From contig JASLXP010000922.1 of the NCBI GenBank assembly GCA_030740295.1, positions 1 through 35,019 of the forward strand: a DNA stretch of 35,019 nt, in the 5' to 3' direction. Positions 8,650-16,360 of the stretch are shown here, one piece after another. Position 1 is the first letter of the stretch; every line of letters begins with the position of its first letter. Under the pieces are notes generated by a model. The model saw only the letters and a program-made list of their open reading frames with translations, had not been told where the DNA came from and did not search any database. The translations under genes were made by a program, and so were the position numbers. The stretch comes from Planctomycetota bacterium (GTDB taxonomy: Bacteria; Planctomycetota; PUPC01; JACPCR01).

Positions 8650-9108
8650 ATGCCGGATCACGAGATCAGCCTCTATAAAATCATCGAAAGAAGCTCGTTT
8701 CTGCAGAAAGTCGATCTGTTCAGGGACCTCAGTCCAAAGTACCTGGCGAGCATCGCAAGGCTCATCGATGAAATCCATCTGCTGAAGGGCGAAGTGCTGT
8801 TCGAGATCGGTGACCCGGGGGACTACATGTACATCATCCGGCAGGGCAGCATTTCAATCCGTGTGCACGGTGATGAAGTTGCCGCGCTCGGCGAACAGGC
8901 ATGCCTGGGAGAAATGGCGCTCATTGATGGTCTTCCTCGATCCGCATCGGCGGTGGTTCTCTCCGAGGCAAATCTGATGCGTATCGCCTCCCATGACTTT
9001 CGAAAGCTCCTCGAGAACAAGCCGGAGATATCACTGGCTCTCATGAAGACCATTGCCATTCGACTCAGAGAAGCAGACGCCCACCAGGAAAAAGGTACCG
9101 AAGCATGA
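8650..9108 (+). CDS. Cyclic-nucleotide-binding (cNMP/CRP-like) domain protein
   Basis: This 152-residue protein is a single cNMP-binding fold. It has LFRDLSPKYLASIARL at about 23-38, then KGEVLFEIGDPGDYMYIIRQG, then the phosphate-binding cassette GEMALIDGLPRSAS with its conserved Glu and Arg, which suggests that cyclic-nucleotide binding is retained. There is no helix-turn-helix, so it is not a CRP-type DNA-binding regulator; it may be a stand-alone sensor acting through a partner. The ATG lies 2 bases after the stop of the broken paralogue, with no clear Shine-Dalgarno site. Its own stop overlaps the cupin start (ATGA, 9105-9108), so the two are translationally coupled and may work together. 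Confidence 0.85.
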   Translation: MPDHEISLYKIIERSSFLQKVDLFRDLSPKYLASIARLIDEIHLLKGEVLFEIGDPGDYMYIIRQGSISIRVHGDEVAALGEQACLGEMALIDGLPRSASAVVLSEANLMRIASHDFRKLLENKPEISLALMKTIAIRLREADAHQEKGTEA

Positions 9109-9974
9109 CTCAATCCGATGGTGGGCAGCCATCTACCGAGATAGGACGAATCGAGCGGATCAGCACGGATGATTTCTGGGACAATTACGTCAGACCGCAG
9201 AGACCCGTGGTGATCACGGGCATGATGGAGAATTGGCCGGCCATGCAGAAGTGGTCGTTTGATTTCTTCGCGGGCCTGTCGACTGACGTGAAAGTGCTCC
9301 TGGAATTTGGCAACGTCATGCAGCAACAGACAGATTTCAAAGAGATCAAATTCAGCGAGTATGTCAGGCGAATCATGGATGAAGAGAGCGCTGAGGAGGA
9401 CGGTCGGATCAGCTATCTTTCCGTGTTCGATATTTTCAAGGTACTGCCGGAGTTGAAGAAGGATGTGGATTTCTCGATTCTGTCCGAGCGTACCTTCAAG
9501 GACTTCACTTTTGGGTGGCTCGGACCCAAAGGCACAGTAACCGGCTATCACCAGGATTGGGCAAACAACCTCCTCGCGCAGATTTGCGGTAAAAAGGAAC
9601 TTCACCTGGTCTCTCCGAAGCAGACTCACTGCATGTACCCGAGCAGGAAATTTGATATCGGCTCCACACTGAGCCATGTGGATACCGATCAGTTGGACCG
9701 GGAACGATTTCCTCTCTTTGAACAAGTTCAGGAACACCATACCGTGCTGCATCCTGGTGAAATGCTGTTCTCTCCGAGAGGCTGGTGGCACCACGTCCGA
9801 TCTCTGGAAAAATCAATCAGCGTGAACAACTTCGGCCTCCGACTGAAAGACCTCATAATCGATGGCGGACGCGAGAAACTGAAAGAACTGCTCCATAACC
9901 TGGGCCTCTACTGGCGGGCCAACTGTACGTGTCACATGATGAAAGACGGGAAGCGAACAAAAAGAAGATTCTGA
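9105..9974 (+). CDS. JmjC-like cupin (cupin_8) putative Fe(II)/2-oxoglutarate oxygenase
   Basis: This 289-residue protein has the early RPVVITGMMENWPA motif (about 33-46) of the cupin_8/FIH-like family. The metal triad is visible: His149 and Asp151 in GYHQDW, and His229 or His230 in GWWHHV. Members hydroxylate side chains of proteins or small molecules using Fe(II), oxygen and 2-oxoglutarate. The cofactor-binding Lys or Arg could not be placed with certainty. It is coupled by a 4-base overlap to the upstream cNMP-binding protein and is followed 32 bases later by the SDR gene. The C-terminus is basic (GKRTKRRF). Fold confident; substrate unknown. Confidence 0.82.
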   Translation: MTQSDGGQPSTEIGRIERISTDDFWDNYVRPQRPVVITGMMENWPAMQKWSFDFFAGLSTDVKVLLEFGNVMQQQTDFKEIKFSEYVRRIMDEESAEEDGRISYLSVFDIFKVLPELKKDVDFSILSERTFKDFTFGWLGPKGTVTGYHQDWANNLLAQICGKKELHLVSPKQTHCMYPSRKFDIGSTLSHVDTDQLDRERFPLFEQVQEHHTVLHPGEMLFSPRGWWHHVRSLEKSISVNNFGLRLKDLIIDGGREKLKELLHNLGLYWRANCTCHMMKDGKRTKRRF

Positions 9975-10006
9975 AAAACTTCTGTATCTGAAAGGATCAA
10001 AGTCTC

Positions 10007-10786
10007 ATGGCCAGACTCGCAAGCAAGACAGCTATCATCACCGGCGCCGGCAGCGGCATCGGGCGGGGAATCGCCGAAGAATATGCCGGAGAAGGCGCCA
10101 GCGTCGTTCTCGTAGATGTCAACGAAGAAGGCGCCCGGCAGACTAAGGCGAATATCGACGGCGCAGGCGGCACTGCACGCTGCTACGGCAAGACCGACGT
10201 GACCGATTACGACGCCATGAAAGAGGTACGAGACCAGGCGGTGAAAGATTTCGGAACCCTGGACATCATGGTCAACAACGCGGCCATCGTCATCTACGAC
10301 AACCTGCTCGAATCCACACTCGAAGACTGGCGCAAAGTAATCGAGGTAGACCTCGAAGCCGTGTACATGGGCTCCAAGCTCGCCGCAGAGGTCATGGTCG
10401 GCCAGAACTCCGGGCGCATTATCAGCACTTCATCCATCCAGTCCTTCATGACCACCAGCCAGGTGGGCGCCTACAACGCGGCCAAGGCCGGCGTCGTCGG
10501 GCTCACCAAATCCATGGCCGTCGAGCTCGCCCCCTACAACATTCTGGTCAATGCCATCGCACCCGGCGCCATCAAGACCGGCATGTCGGTAATGGAAGAC
10601 GGCACCGATGAAACGGAGACTGAGGACTTCAAAGAAAACTATCTCGCCAAACGCCGCATTCCGATGGGCCGCGCCGGCGTACCGAGTGATATCGCAGGAA
10701 CAGCGCTATTCCTGGCATCTGAAGACTGCCGCTATATGACCGGACAGTTATTGATAGTGGATGGTGGGTTTTCTTTGACGCTGTGA
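10007..10786 (+). CDS. SDR-family NAD(P)-dependent oxidoreductase
   Basis: This is a 259-residue classical short-chain dehydrogenase. It has the nucleotide-binding TGAGSGIG (12-19), an acidic Asp37 after the second strand (VLVDV) that favours NAD over NADP, NNAA (90-93) and the catalytic set Ser143, Tyr156 and Lys160 (YNAAK). Its length is standard. Close relatives are annotated as glucose 1-dehydrogenase or 3-oxoacyl-ACP reductase, but the substrate cannot be read from sequence; a sugar or polyol is plausible given the neighbours. AAAGGA lies about 11 bases before the ATG. It probably shares a transcript with the cupin gene (32-base gap) and perhaps the membrane protein 103 bases downstream. 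Confidence 0.9.
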   Translation: MARLASKTAIITGAGSGIGRGIAEEYAGEGASVVLVDVNEEGARQTKANIDGAGGTARCYGKTDVTDYDAMKEVRDQAVKDFGTLDIMVNNAAIVIYDNLLESTLEDWRKVIEVDLEAVYMGSKLAAEVMVGQNSGRIISTSSIQSFMTTSQVGAYNAAKAGVVGLTKSMAVELAPYNILVNAIAPGAIKTGMSVMEDGTDETETEDFKENYLAKRRIPMGRAGVPSDIAGTALFLASEDCRYMTGQLLIVDGGFSLTL

Positions 10787-10889
10787 ATGAAGGGGAATTA
10801 CTTCGACCTGAATCCAGCGAATCCTGAATGATTTTTCGCAGATCGGCGTGCGGCCTGGAAAGCGCCTTCCTGTCTGAACGAGCAACTTA

Positions 10890-12833
10890 ATGGAAGCCTT
10901 TCGCAGCAGCAAAGACAGTCTGAATGATCCGAAGATGTCAGTGCCTATACGCATGCGCTGCTTCCTGATCAGCCTTTTGCTCATGCCGATCAACGCGTAC
11001 TGGATCATCCAGATGGAGATCACATGGTACGCGGGGCATCCCACTACGATCTCGCTGTTTTTCAATGTCATGCTCTTCATGGTCCTCGTTGGGCTGCTCA
11101 ACGCAGTTCTTCGATGGATCTGGAAGCCGCTCGCCCTTAACCCGGCGGAGCTGGTCGCGATCTACGCAATGCTCTGTATGGCCTCTGCCATGGCCGGGCA
11201 CGACATGATTCAGGTGCTGACGCCGATTCTCACAAATCACAAATACGGCGCCACCCCGGAGAACAACTGGAACGAGCTCTTCGCGGGCAAGCTTCCGAAA
11301 CACCTGATCATCACCGCGGATGAGGCGGTCAAGAATTACCACGAAGGGAAATCCACTCTTTACCTGCCGGAGAATTACCGGCCCTGGTTTTTCCCCGTCC
11401 TGGCATGGAGTGGGTTCCTGACGCTGCTCGTCCTGGTCACCATGTTTTTGAATGTGCTGTTCCTGAAGGAGTGGACCCGGAATGAACGCCTGACCTTCCC
11501 GGTCGTGCAGCTCCCCCTGGTGGTCGCCACCCGTCCCAGAGAGTTGTGCCGGAGTCTTCCATTCCTCATTGGCTTCGCGGTCGCCGGCAGCATCGCCATG
11601 ATCAATGGCTTGCATCACCTTTATCCGGACTGGCCTCTGGTACCGGTCAAACGCCAGAGCCTGGCCATTTTTCAGGGACTCGGCCGTCCGTGGAATGCGG
11701 TCGGTTGGTTCCCGGTCTCTTACTATCCCTGTGTCATCGGGCTCAGTTACCTGATGCCCATTGACCTGATGTTCTCTTGCTGGTTCTTCTTCCTTTACTG
11801 GAAGGGGCAGCGTATTCTCGCGTCCGCGCTGGGCCTGACACCGATACTGCCGCAGAGATTTGTTGGCCAGCAGGCAGCCGGCGCTTACCTGGCCATTGCC
11901 GCGTGTGCGCTTTGGATAGGCAAGCGTCATCTGAAGGAGGTCCTCAGGAAAGTCATAAACCCTGACCTGGACGTACGTGACCGCGACCAGCCGATGAGCT
12001 ACCGCACTGCATTCTTTGGAGCCGTTCTGGGATTCGTCGGCCTCGTGTGGTTTGGGTGCTGGGCCGGGCTTTCGCTGGAGATAGCGGTCATCTATTTCCT
12101 GCTGTACCTGGCTCTTGCCATCGGCATCGCCAGGATGCGTGCTACCTGCGGCCCGCCCGCCCATGACCTCCACTTTGCCGGCCCGGGCGAGATGATGGCA
12201 GCAACGGTCGGTACCGAGCATCTGAACGGCACCAGCCTCGGCGCCATGTCTTTATTCTGGGGTTTCAACCGCGCCTATCGCGGTCACCCGACCGCGCATT
12301 CGCTCGAATGCTTCCAGCTTGGGCAGCAGACCAATGGCTCCCAGCGCGCGATGTTTATCGCGCAGGTCCTCGGCGTGGGCATTGGATGTCTTGTGGCTTT
12401 CTGGGCGATGCTGCATATAGGGTACGGCAGCACTTCCGGCGCGCCGGGACAATACTTCGGGCGTGAGCCTTACCGCAGATTGGGAGAATGGCTGACGCGC
12501 CCGACAGAGCCGAACGAGTGGAGCTATCTCTGCTATGTCTCAGGTTTCGCGGTTGTCGTGCTGTTGCCAATGCTCAAGATGCGGTTCCCCGGGCTCCCGT
12601 TCCATCCAATTGGCTACGCGGTTTCCGCCAGTTGGTCCATGCACCTCGTCTGGTTCCCGATCCTCATCGGCTGGATATGCAAGCTGCTGGTGGTCCGCTA
12701 CACGGGAGGACGCGGCTATCGAACGCTCATCCCCTTCTTCATGGGACTCATCCTCGGCGATTACGTGGTGGGAGGAGGGTGGTGCCTGGCTTCGCTGGCC
12801 GCAGAGAAAGGCATGTACGCGTTCTGGTATTGA
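10890..12833 (+). CDS. Large polytopic membrane protein, DUF6785/DUF6784-like (possible OPT-like transporter)
   Basis: This 647-residue protein has many hydrophobic segments, roughly 12 to 14 by eye, starting near residue 25. LALNPAELVAIYAMLCMASAMAGHD (about 80-105) and the ERLTFPVVQLPL segment (about 198-209) are typical of the DUF6785/DUF6784 family, which is distantly like oligopeptide (OPT) transporters. A second half begins about residue 365, with GFNRAYRGHPTAHSLE near 455. Met16 (10935) is an alternative start. It probably moves an organic solute across the inner membrane; the solute is unknown. It sits next to SDR, URO-D-like and isomerase genes, suggesting import of a sugar-derived compound. 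It is followed by the repeat cluster at 12863-12998. Confidence 0.7.
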   Translation: MEAFRSSKDSLNDPKMSVPIRMRCFLISLLLMPINAYWIIQMEITWYAGHPTTISLFFNVMLFMVLVGLLNAVLRWIWKPLALNPAELVAIYAMLCMASAMAGHDMIQVLTPILTNHKYGATPENNWNELFAGKLPKHLIITADEAVKNYHEGKSTLYLPENYRPWFFPVLAWSGFLTLLVLVTMFLNVLFLKEWTRNERLTFPVVQLPLVVATRPRELCRSLPFLIGFAVAGSIAMINGLHHLYPDWPLVPVKRQSLAIFQGLGRPWNAVGWFPVSYYPCVIGLSYLMPIDLMFSCWFFFLYWKGQRILASALGLTPILPQRFVGQQAAGAYLAIAACALWIGKRHLKEVLRKVINPDLDVRDRDQPMSYRTAFFGAVLGFVGLVWFGCWAGLSLEIAVIYFLLYLALAIGIARMRATCGPPAHDLHFAGPGEMMAATVGTEHLNGTSLGAMSLFWGFNRAYRGHPTAHSLECFQLGQQTNGSQRAMFIAQVLGVGIGCLVAFWAMLHIGYGSTSGAPGQYFGREPYRRLGEWLTRPTEPNEWSYLCYVSGFAVVVLLPMLKMRFPGLPFHPIGYAVSASWSMHLVWFPILIGWICKLLVVRYTGGRGYRTLIPFFMGLILGDYVVGGGWCLASLAAEKGMYAFWY

Positions 12834-12862
12834 GACCGGAGCGGCGCGGCGTTCTGGGATTG

Positions 12863-12952
12863 GACAGGCGAATGGGGACAGACGAATGGGGACAGACGAA
12901 TAAAATGAAACCAAGATTCTTTGTCTTATTCGCCTGTCCCCATTCGTCTGTC
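12863..12952. repeat. Period-14 tandem repeat forming a long hairpin
   Basis: Three 14-base units based on GACAGACGAATGGG run from 12863 to 12904, the third diverging at its last bases. An inverted copy at 12925-12952 pairs with 12877-12904 (26 of 28 positions), leaving a 20-base loop. The hairpin lies between the convergent membrane-protein and URO-D-like genes. It resembles the flanks of REP-associated tyrosine transposase elements, but no transposase is present here; that link is inference. It could also end transcription from either side. Confidence 0.85.
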
Positions 12953-12998
12953 AGCGGGACCTTGGAAATTCCCTATTAGCGGGACCTTGGAAATTCCC
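12953..12998. repeat. Direct repeat of 21 bases overlapping the end of the URO-D-like gene
   Basis: AGCGGGACCTTGGAAATTCC begins both copies, 12953-12973 and 12978-12998, separated by TATT. The copies are identical over 21 bases and contain the small palindrome GGAAATTCC. On the minus strand the second copy encodes the last residues (GEFPRSR) and, with its TATT spacer, the stop codon of the URO-D-like gene. It directly adjoins the period-14 hairpin, so both probably belong to one repeat cluster. Confidence 0.85.
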
Positions 12999-14139
12999 CC
13001 TCCGGGTTGTCGCAGACTTCGTGGAGGATCGTCATGAATCTGCAGAGGTTGGGATACGTCACCGGCGGCTGGATGCCGTGATCCCCGTTGGGGTAATAGC
13101 CCCGGCTTTCGAGGAGTGGCGGCACCTTTTTCATGATTTCCGGCGCGATGTCATCCTCGTTGCTTTCGTTCACCGTTTCTTTTTCCAGCCAGCCGAAGAG
13201 GAGAAAACGCGGGTGCTGCTGCCGGAGAGTGAATAGGTCGTTGCCGGCCTTGACCTCGTATGGATAAATGGCATTGACGCCGTAAGACGCGGCCAATCCG
13301 GTGAACTCCATCGCGTTGCCGTCGGTATCGACTGCGACGACCGGCACATCGCTGGCCCGGGCGCAGTCGCACACCTCTTGATAATAAGAACCGCAAAACT
13401 CTCTGAAGTGGTCCGGCGAGAGCATCATGCCGTGGTTGTAGCAGAGGTCTTCGCCCATGGTCACGATCTCCGGCTTGAGCCGATCGATAAGAGGAAAAAC
13501 GGTCCGGCGGACATTTTCGAGACGCCACTGAATCATGTCATGGACCAGTTCAGGGGTGTCGTGGAAAGCGAAGCTCGCGGCTTCCGGCCCCATGAGACCG
13601 CGGACCAGGCTGTAGGCCCCGCCGGCGCCTATGCAAAGCGGCATGTCACGATCATCGAACTTCTTGCAGCGCTCTTCCATGTCTTCCGGCGACATGAATT
13701 CTTTTGGCGCCGTTCTCTCTCTATAAAACTCCCACGAGTCACGGTCGCGAACGGGATATCGGATGAACTCCGGCATCGTATAAGTGATATCGTTATCGAT
13801 GACCTGCCGGGTCACTTCCCCGGATTCGGATTCGATGGTCTCGAATCCATCTTCAACTCGCCTGGTGGTCTTGAAACCCTCCGCTCCCCAGGCCAGGCCA
13901 AAGTCGATGCCGATGGGGCCCGTGGTGCCCCAGAAGCGGTACCAGCTATCCACGTCCGAGCTCCGGTAGTTCAGATACGTCCCACCGACGTGCTCCGGCA
14001 TCCCGGTGGCCACGAGCCGGTCGTGGGTGAATTTCATACACCCGCGGCTCATCCCCGGCGCGCCCGGAAAACCGAAGATGGGGATGTAGTCCGGGGTCTC
14101 GAATCGTGCAACGGTGAGGAATCGTTCGAGGTGCGTCAT
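12976..14139 (-). CDS. Uroporphyrinogen decarboxylase-like (URO-D superfamily) protein, DTDG variant
   Basis: This 387-residue protein is read from ATG 14139 (MTHLERF), chosen because it overlaps the upstream stop as ATGA (14136-14139); an upstream in-frame ATG at 14169 would add ten residues inside the previous gene. The fold is the URO-D/cobamide methyltransferase TIM barrel. Where corrinoid methyltransferases have HxCG, this protein has VDTDGN (about residue 270), so the zinc site is lost. GDHGIQPPVTY precedes the end. It is probably not heme biosynthetic, as the N-terminal Arg-rich substrate motif of HemE is not evident. Its last residues are encoded by a repeat, suggesting an altered C-terminus. 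Function unknown. Confidence 0.8.
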   Translation of the reverse strand: MTHLERFLTVARFETPDYIPIFGFPGAPGMSRGCMKFTHDRLVATGMPEHVGGTYLNYRSSDVDSWYRFWGTTGPIGIDFGLAWGAEGFKTTRRVEDGFETIESESGEVTRQVIDNDITYTMPEFIRYPVRDRDSWEFYRERTAPKEFMSPEDMEERCKKFDDRDMPLCIGAGGAYSLVRGLMGPEAASFAFHDTPELVHDMIQWRLENVRRTVFPLIDRLKPEIVTMGEDLCYNHGMMLSPDHFREFCGSYYQEVCDCARASDVPVVAVDTDGNAMEFTGLAASYGVNAIYPYEVKAGNDLFTLRQQHPRFLLFGWLEKETVNESNEDDIAPEIMKKVPPLLESRGYYPNGDHGIQPPVTYPNLCRFMTILHEVCDNPEGEFPRSR

Positions 14140-15245
14140 CGCTGCCTCGGCTCGTAGCTCCTGAGCCACTCAGATACTTCCTTTATTGTCTCAGGGCTGC
14201 AGATGGGCGGCATCACGCCTGCGGAAGTGACCACGATGCCGCGATGGTGCGGCAGTTCATCGAGGTCTGTTCCTATCCTCTCAATGATCTCTTCGGCGCT
14301 CCTGGTCCAAAGGGCTGCGTTCGTTCCGCCGATAAGGCATTTATCCGGACAACCCGTGCGGCCATCCAGGAGTGTCGTGTTGCCCACCGGCGGAGAAGTG
14401 AAGGCTTCAAACGCCGCGGCTGGAAGGTTTGCCAGGTCGGGCAGGATCGTCTTCAAGTGCCCGCACATGTGGAGAACCAGTTTCCTGCCCGCATCGCTGA
14501 CGATTCGCGCACATTCCATAACGTGCGGGTAGCTGTATCTTCGGTATTGCTCGGGCGAGATCAGCGTGGTCGACGTGTTTTCGACGAGATAAAAGATGTC
14601 GCATGGACTCTTGTCAGCCAGGATTTCCGCTTTGCGGCGAAGCGGCCGATACATGGCATCGAACAGCGCTTCAACTTCGCCCGGGTGATCGATAAGGAGG
14701 TAATGGGCATTCTCAACCCCGGCGATCCACTGCACCCACTGCATGATGGGTGACGTGCCGATCCCATTGGTAGTGATCGCATCCTCGCCAATCTCCCGGA
14801 CGCGGTTTCGCGCCTGTTCGACGCCCTGTTCATCAAACTCCACCTGGCAGTCCTCGTAGTATTCGGTCATGACCTTCAGGTCATCGAGCGACTGAACTGG
14901 GAACTTTGTCGGATGCCACGACTGGGACGCCGAATCGAACCGATTGACCAACTCCGTACGGCCGGAAGGCGTCTCGTAGAAGGTGCGCTGAGTCCCGTTG
15001 TCTCGGGACGCTTCCACAGAAGTCTCTTTTCGAATTTCCCTGACGCAGCCGGAGATTCCGATGTGTTTATCGCTGCCCACCCAGTCGTGGATGGCTTCGG
15101 CTTTCATTTCGCGGAAAGGAGCCTGCTGCATTCGCGCGTAGGCTCCGTTCAGCTTCGGCCAAAATGGGAAACGATCCACCGGCTGGCATCTGATGGCCGC
15201 CAGCCAACGTTCTCTTGGTGTCATCACGGCGTCTGGCCTCCTCAC
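14136..15245 (-). CDS. URO-D superfamily protein with HxCG zinc motif, possible cobamide-dependent methyltransferase
   Basis: This is a 369-residue protein; Met8 (15224, MTPRERWLAAI) is an equally good start and matches how the family usually begins. TPRERWLAAIRCQPVDRFP is the family's N-terminal signature. LHMCGHL at about residue 255 provides His and Cys of the zinc site seen in MtaA/MtbA-type corrinoid:coenzyme methyltransferases, and the Cys in MPPICSPETIKE near the end is a candidate third ligand. This is the only one of the three URO-D-like proteins here with that motif, so methyl transfer is likeliest for it. No corrinoid protein or coenzyme M gene is in the window. It is the first gene of the two-gene overlap operon. 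Confidence 0.82.
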   Translation of the reverse strand: MRRPDAVMTPRERWLAAIRCQPVDRFPFWPKLNGAYARMQQAPFREMKAEAIHDWVGSDKHIGISGCVREIRKETSVEASRDNGTQRTFYETPSGRTELVNRFDSASQSWHPTKFPVQSLDDLKVMTEYYEDCQVEFDEQGVEQARNRVREIGEDAITTNGIGTSPIMQWVQWIAGVENAHYLLIDHPGEVEALFDAMYRPLRRKAEILADKSPCDIFYLVENTSTTLISPEQYRRYSYPHVMECARIVSDAGRKLVLHMCGHLKTILPDLANLPAAAFEAFTSPPVGNTTLLDGRTGCPDKCLIGGTNAALWTRSAEEIIERIGTDLDELPHHRGIVVTSAGVMPPICSPETIKEVSEWLRSYEPRQR

Positions 15246-15442
15246 CTGAAGATATGAAATCTGACGTTTGACCTATACCACGGAGCGGTGCCGGTCAAAC
15301 CAGCCAGGACGGACTCAGAGCTTTGGATCCCGGCAGTGGCCGCCGGCGCAACCGGGAGGAGAACGGAAAGTCAACCGCACGATGAGATGTGGCTGAACCC
15401 TGTATACCGCTGACGTGAATGCCTCAAAAGCAGAGCGAATGA

Positions 15443-15471
15443 TTGGCGCGCAGGTATTCGTGGAATGTAAA
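15443..15471 (+). promoter_or_regulatory. Possible promoter upstream of the isomerase-like gene
   Basis: TTGGCG (15443-15448) and TGTAAA (15466-15471) are 17 bases apart and lie 39 bases before the ATG at 15511. Each box matches four of six consensus positions. The rest of the 265-base divergent gap shows no gene I can support. Confidence 0.25.
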
Positions 15472-15510
15472 TTGGTCGCTCTTGAACACATCCATTCCAG
15501 GACAATCAAA

Positions 15511-16290
15511 ATGTTCCATCCAGGACTTGTCTCCATCACGTTTCGTCAGTTGTCCGCTCGGGAAATTGTTTCGCTGGTCAAAGAGGCCGGGCTCAAAGGT
15601 ATTGAATGGGGTGGTGACATCCACGTACCGCACGGCGAGGTCGAAACAGCAAAAGAAGTGTTGGCCATGACCAGAGAGGCCGGGCTTGAAGTCGCTGCCT
15701 ACGGTTCCTATTACCGGGCTGGCGACGAAACCGAAACATTCGAAGGCGTTCTGGCGTGTGCTGTTGCTTTGGAAACGAGAGTTCTGCGAGTCTGGATTGG
15801 CCGACAGGGCTCGGCCGATGCGGATGATGCATCCAGGCAGCGCATCTATGAAGACTGCCGGCGCATATCGAGCATGGCATCGGATGCCGGCATCGAGCTT
15901 GCCTGTGAATGGCACGGCAACACGCTGACCGATACAGCCGCAGCGGCGAGCGCTCTCTTTGAAGCGGTCGATCATTCCGCGTTCAACACCTACTGGCAGC
16001 CGCGCACGAAGACGAGCCGGGAGTTTTGCCTGAAGGACATGGATGCCGCTATGCCGAGACTGATCGGGCTGCACATGTTCAACTGGGATGCAGAAACAGG
16101 CGGCCGCGAACCATTGGAAGGAGGTCAGGCATCATGGCAGGAGTTTCTGACGAAGGCGAAGACCTGTTCCCGCGCACAGGAATCGGACATGTATGCCCTG
16201 CTTGAATTCGTCAAAGACGATGAGCCGCGGCAATTTCAGGACGATGCCCAGACCCTCAAGGGCTGGTTGGAAGATGTGAATCTGAAATAG
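15511..16290 (+). CDS. Sugar phosphate isomerase/epimerase-like TIM-barrel protein (AP endonuclease family 2)
   Basis: This 259-residue protein is read from ATG 15511 (MFHPGLVSITFRQL), because homology to xylose isomerase-like TIM barrels starts there; the 32 in-frame residues upstream do not look coded. Features are IVSLVKEAGLKGIEWGGDIHVP (about 19-40), ACEWHGNTLTD with the barrel Glu-His metal site near 131-140, and FNTYWQPRT and LIGLHMFNWD further on. Family members isomerise or epimerise sugars or inositols using a divalent metal. It is divergent from the URO-D-like pair and convergent with the DUF4838 gene, so it is probably transcribed alone. The substrate is unknown; it fits cytoplasmic use of released sugars. 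Confidence 0.85.
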   Translation: MFHPGLVSITFRQLSAREIVSLVKEAGLKGIEWGGDIHVPHGEVETAKEVLAMTREAGLEVAAYGSYYRAGDETETFEGVLACAVALETRVLRVWIGRQGSADADDASRQRIYEDCRRISSMASDAGIELACEWHGNTLTDTAAAASALFEAVDHSAFNTYWQPRTKTSREFCLKDMDAAMPRLIGLHMFNWDAETGGREPLEGGQASWQEFLTKAKTCSRAQESDMYALLEFVKDDEPRQFQDDAQTLKGWLEDVNLK

Positions 16291-16321
16291 GGCATGAAGC
16301 CAGATACCGCAGAGAAGTCCA

Positions 16322-16344
16322 CTCCAGCCTGGAGCGACAGCTCC
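16322..16344. terminator. Overlapping small hairpins between convergent genes (possible terminator)
   Basis: CTCCAG-C-CTGGAG (16322-16334) and GGAGC-GACA-GCTCC (16331-16344) share bases, so only one can form at a time. They lie in the 70-base gap between two convergent genes. There is no T-run, so a rho-independent terminator is uncertain. Confidence 0.25.
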
Positions 16345-16360
16345 CACCTCTCCAGCGCCG

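Noticed and set aside
8823..9794. Open frame of 323 codons antisense to the cNMP and cupin genes
   Set aside because: It spans two supported genes and has no protein-like motifs.
10938..12221. Long open frame (427 codons) antisense to the membrane-protein gene
   Set aside because: It is rich in Arg, Gln and Glu, lacks domains and runs opposite a clear hydrophobic protein; a compositional shadow.
12863..12998. CRISPR array
   Set aside because: Units are 14 and 21 bases, without regular spacers, and form inverted pairs; this is a REP-like cluster.
12976..15245. hemE, the heme-pathway uroporphyrinogen decarboxylase
   Set aside because: The motifs and tandem arrangement fit methyltransferase-like and uncharacterised URO-D relatives; no other heme gene is nearby.
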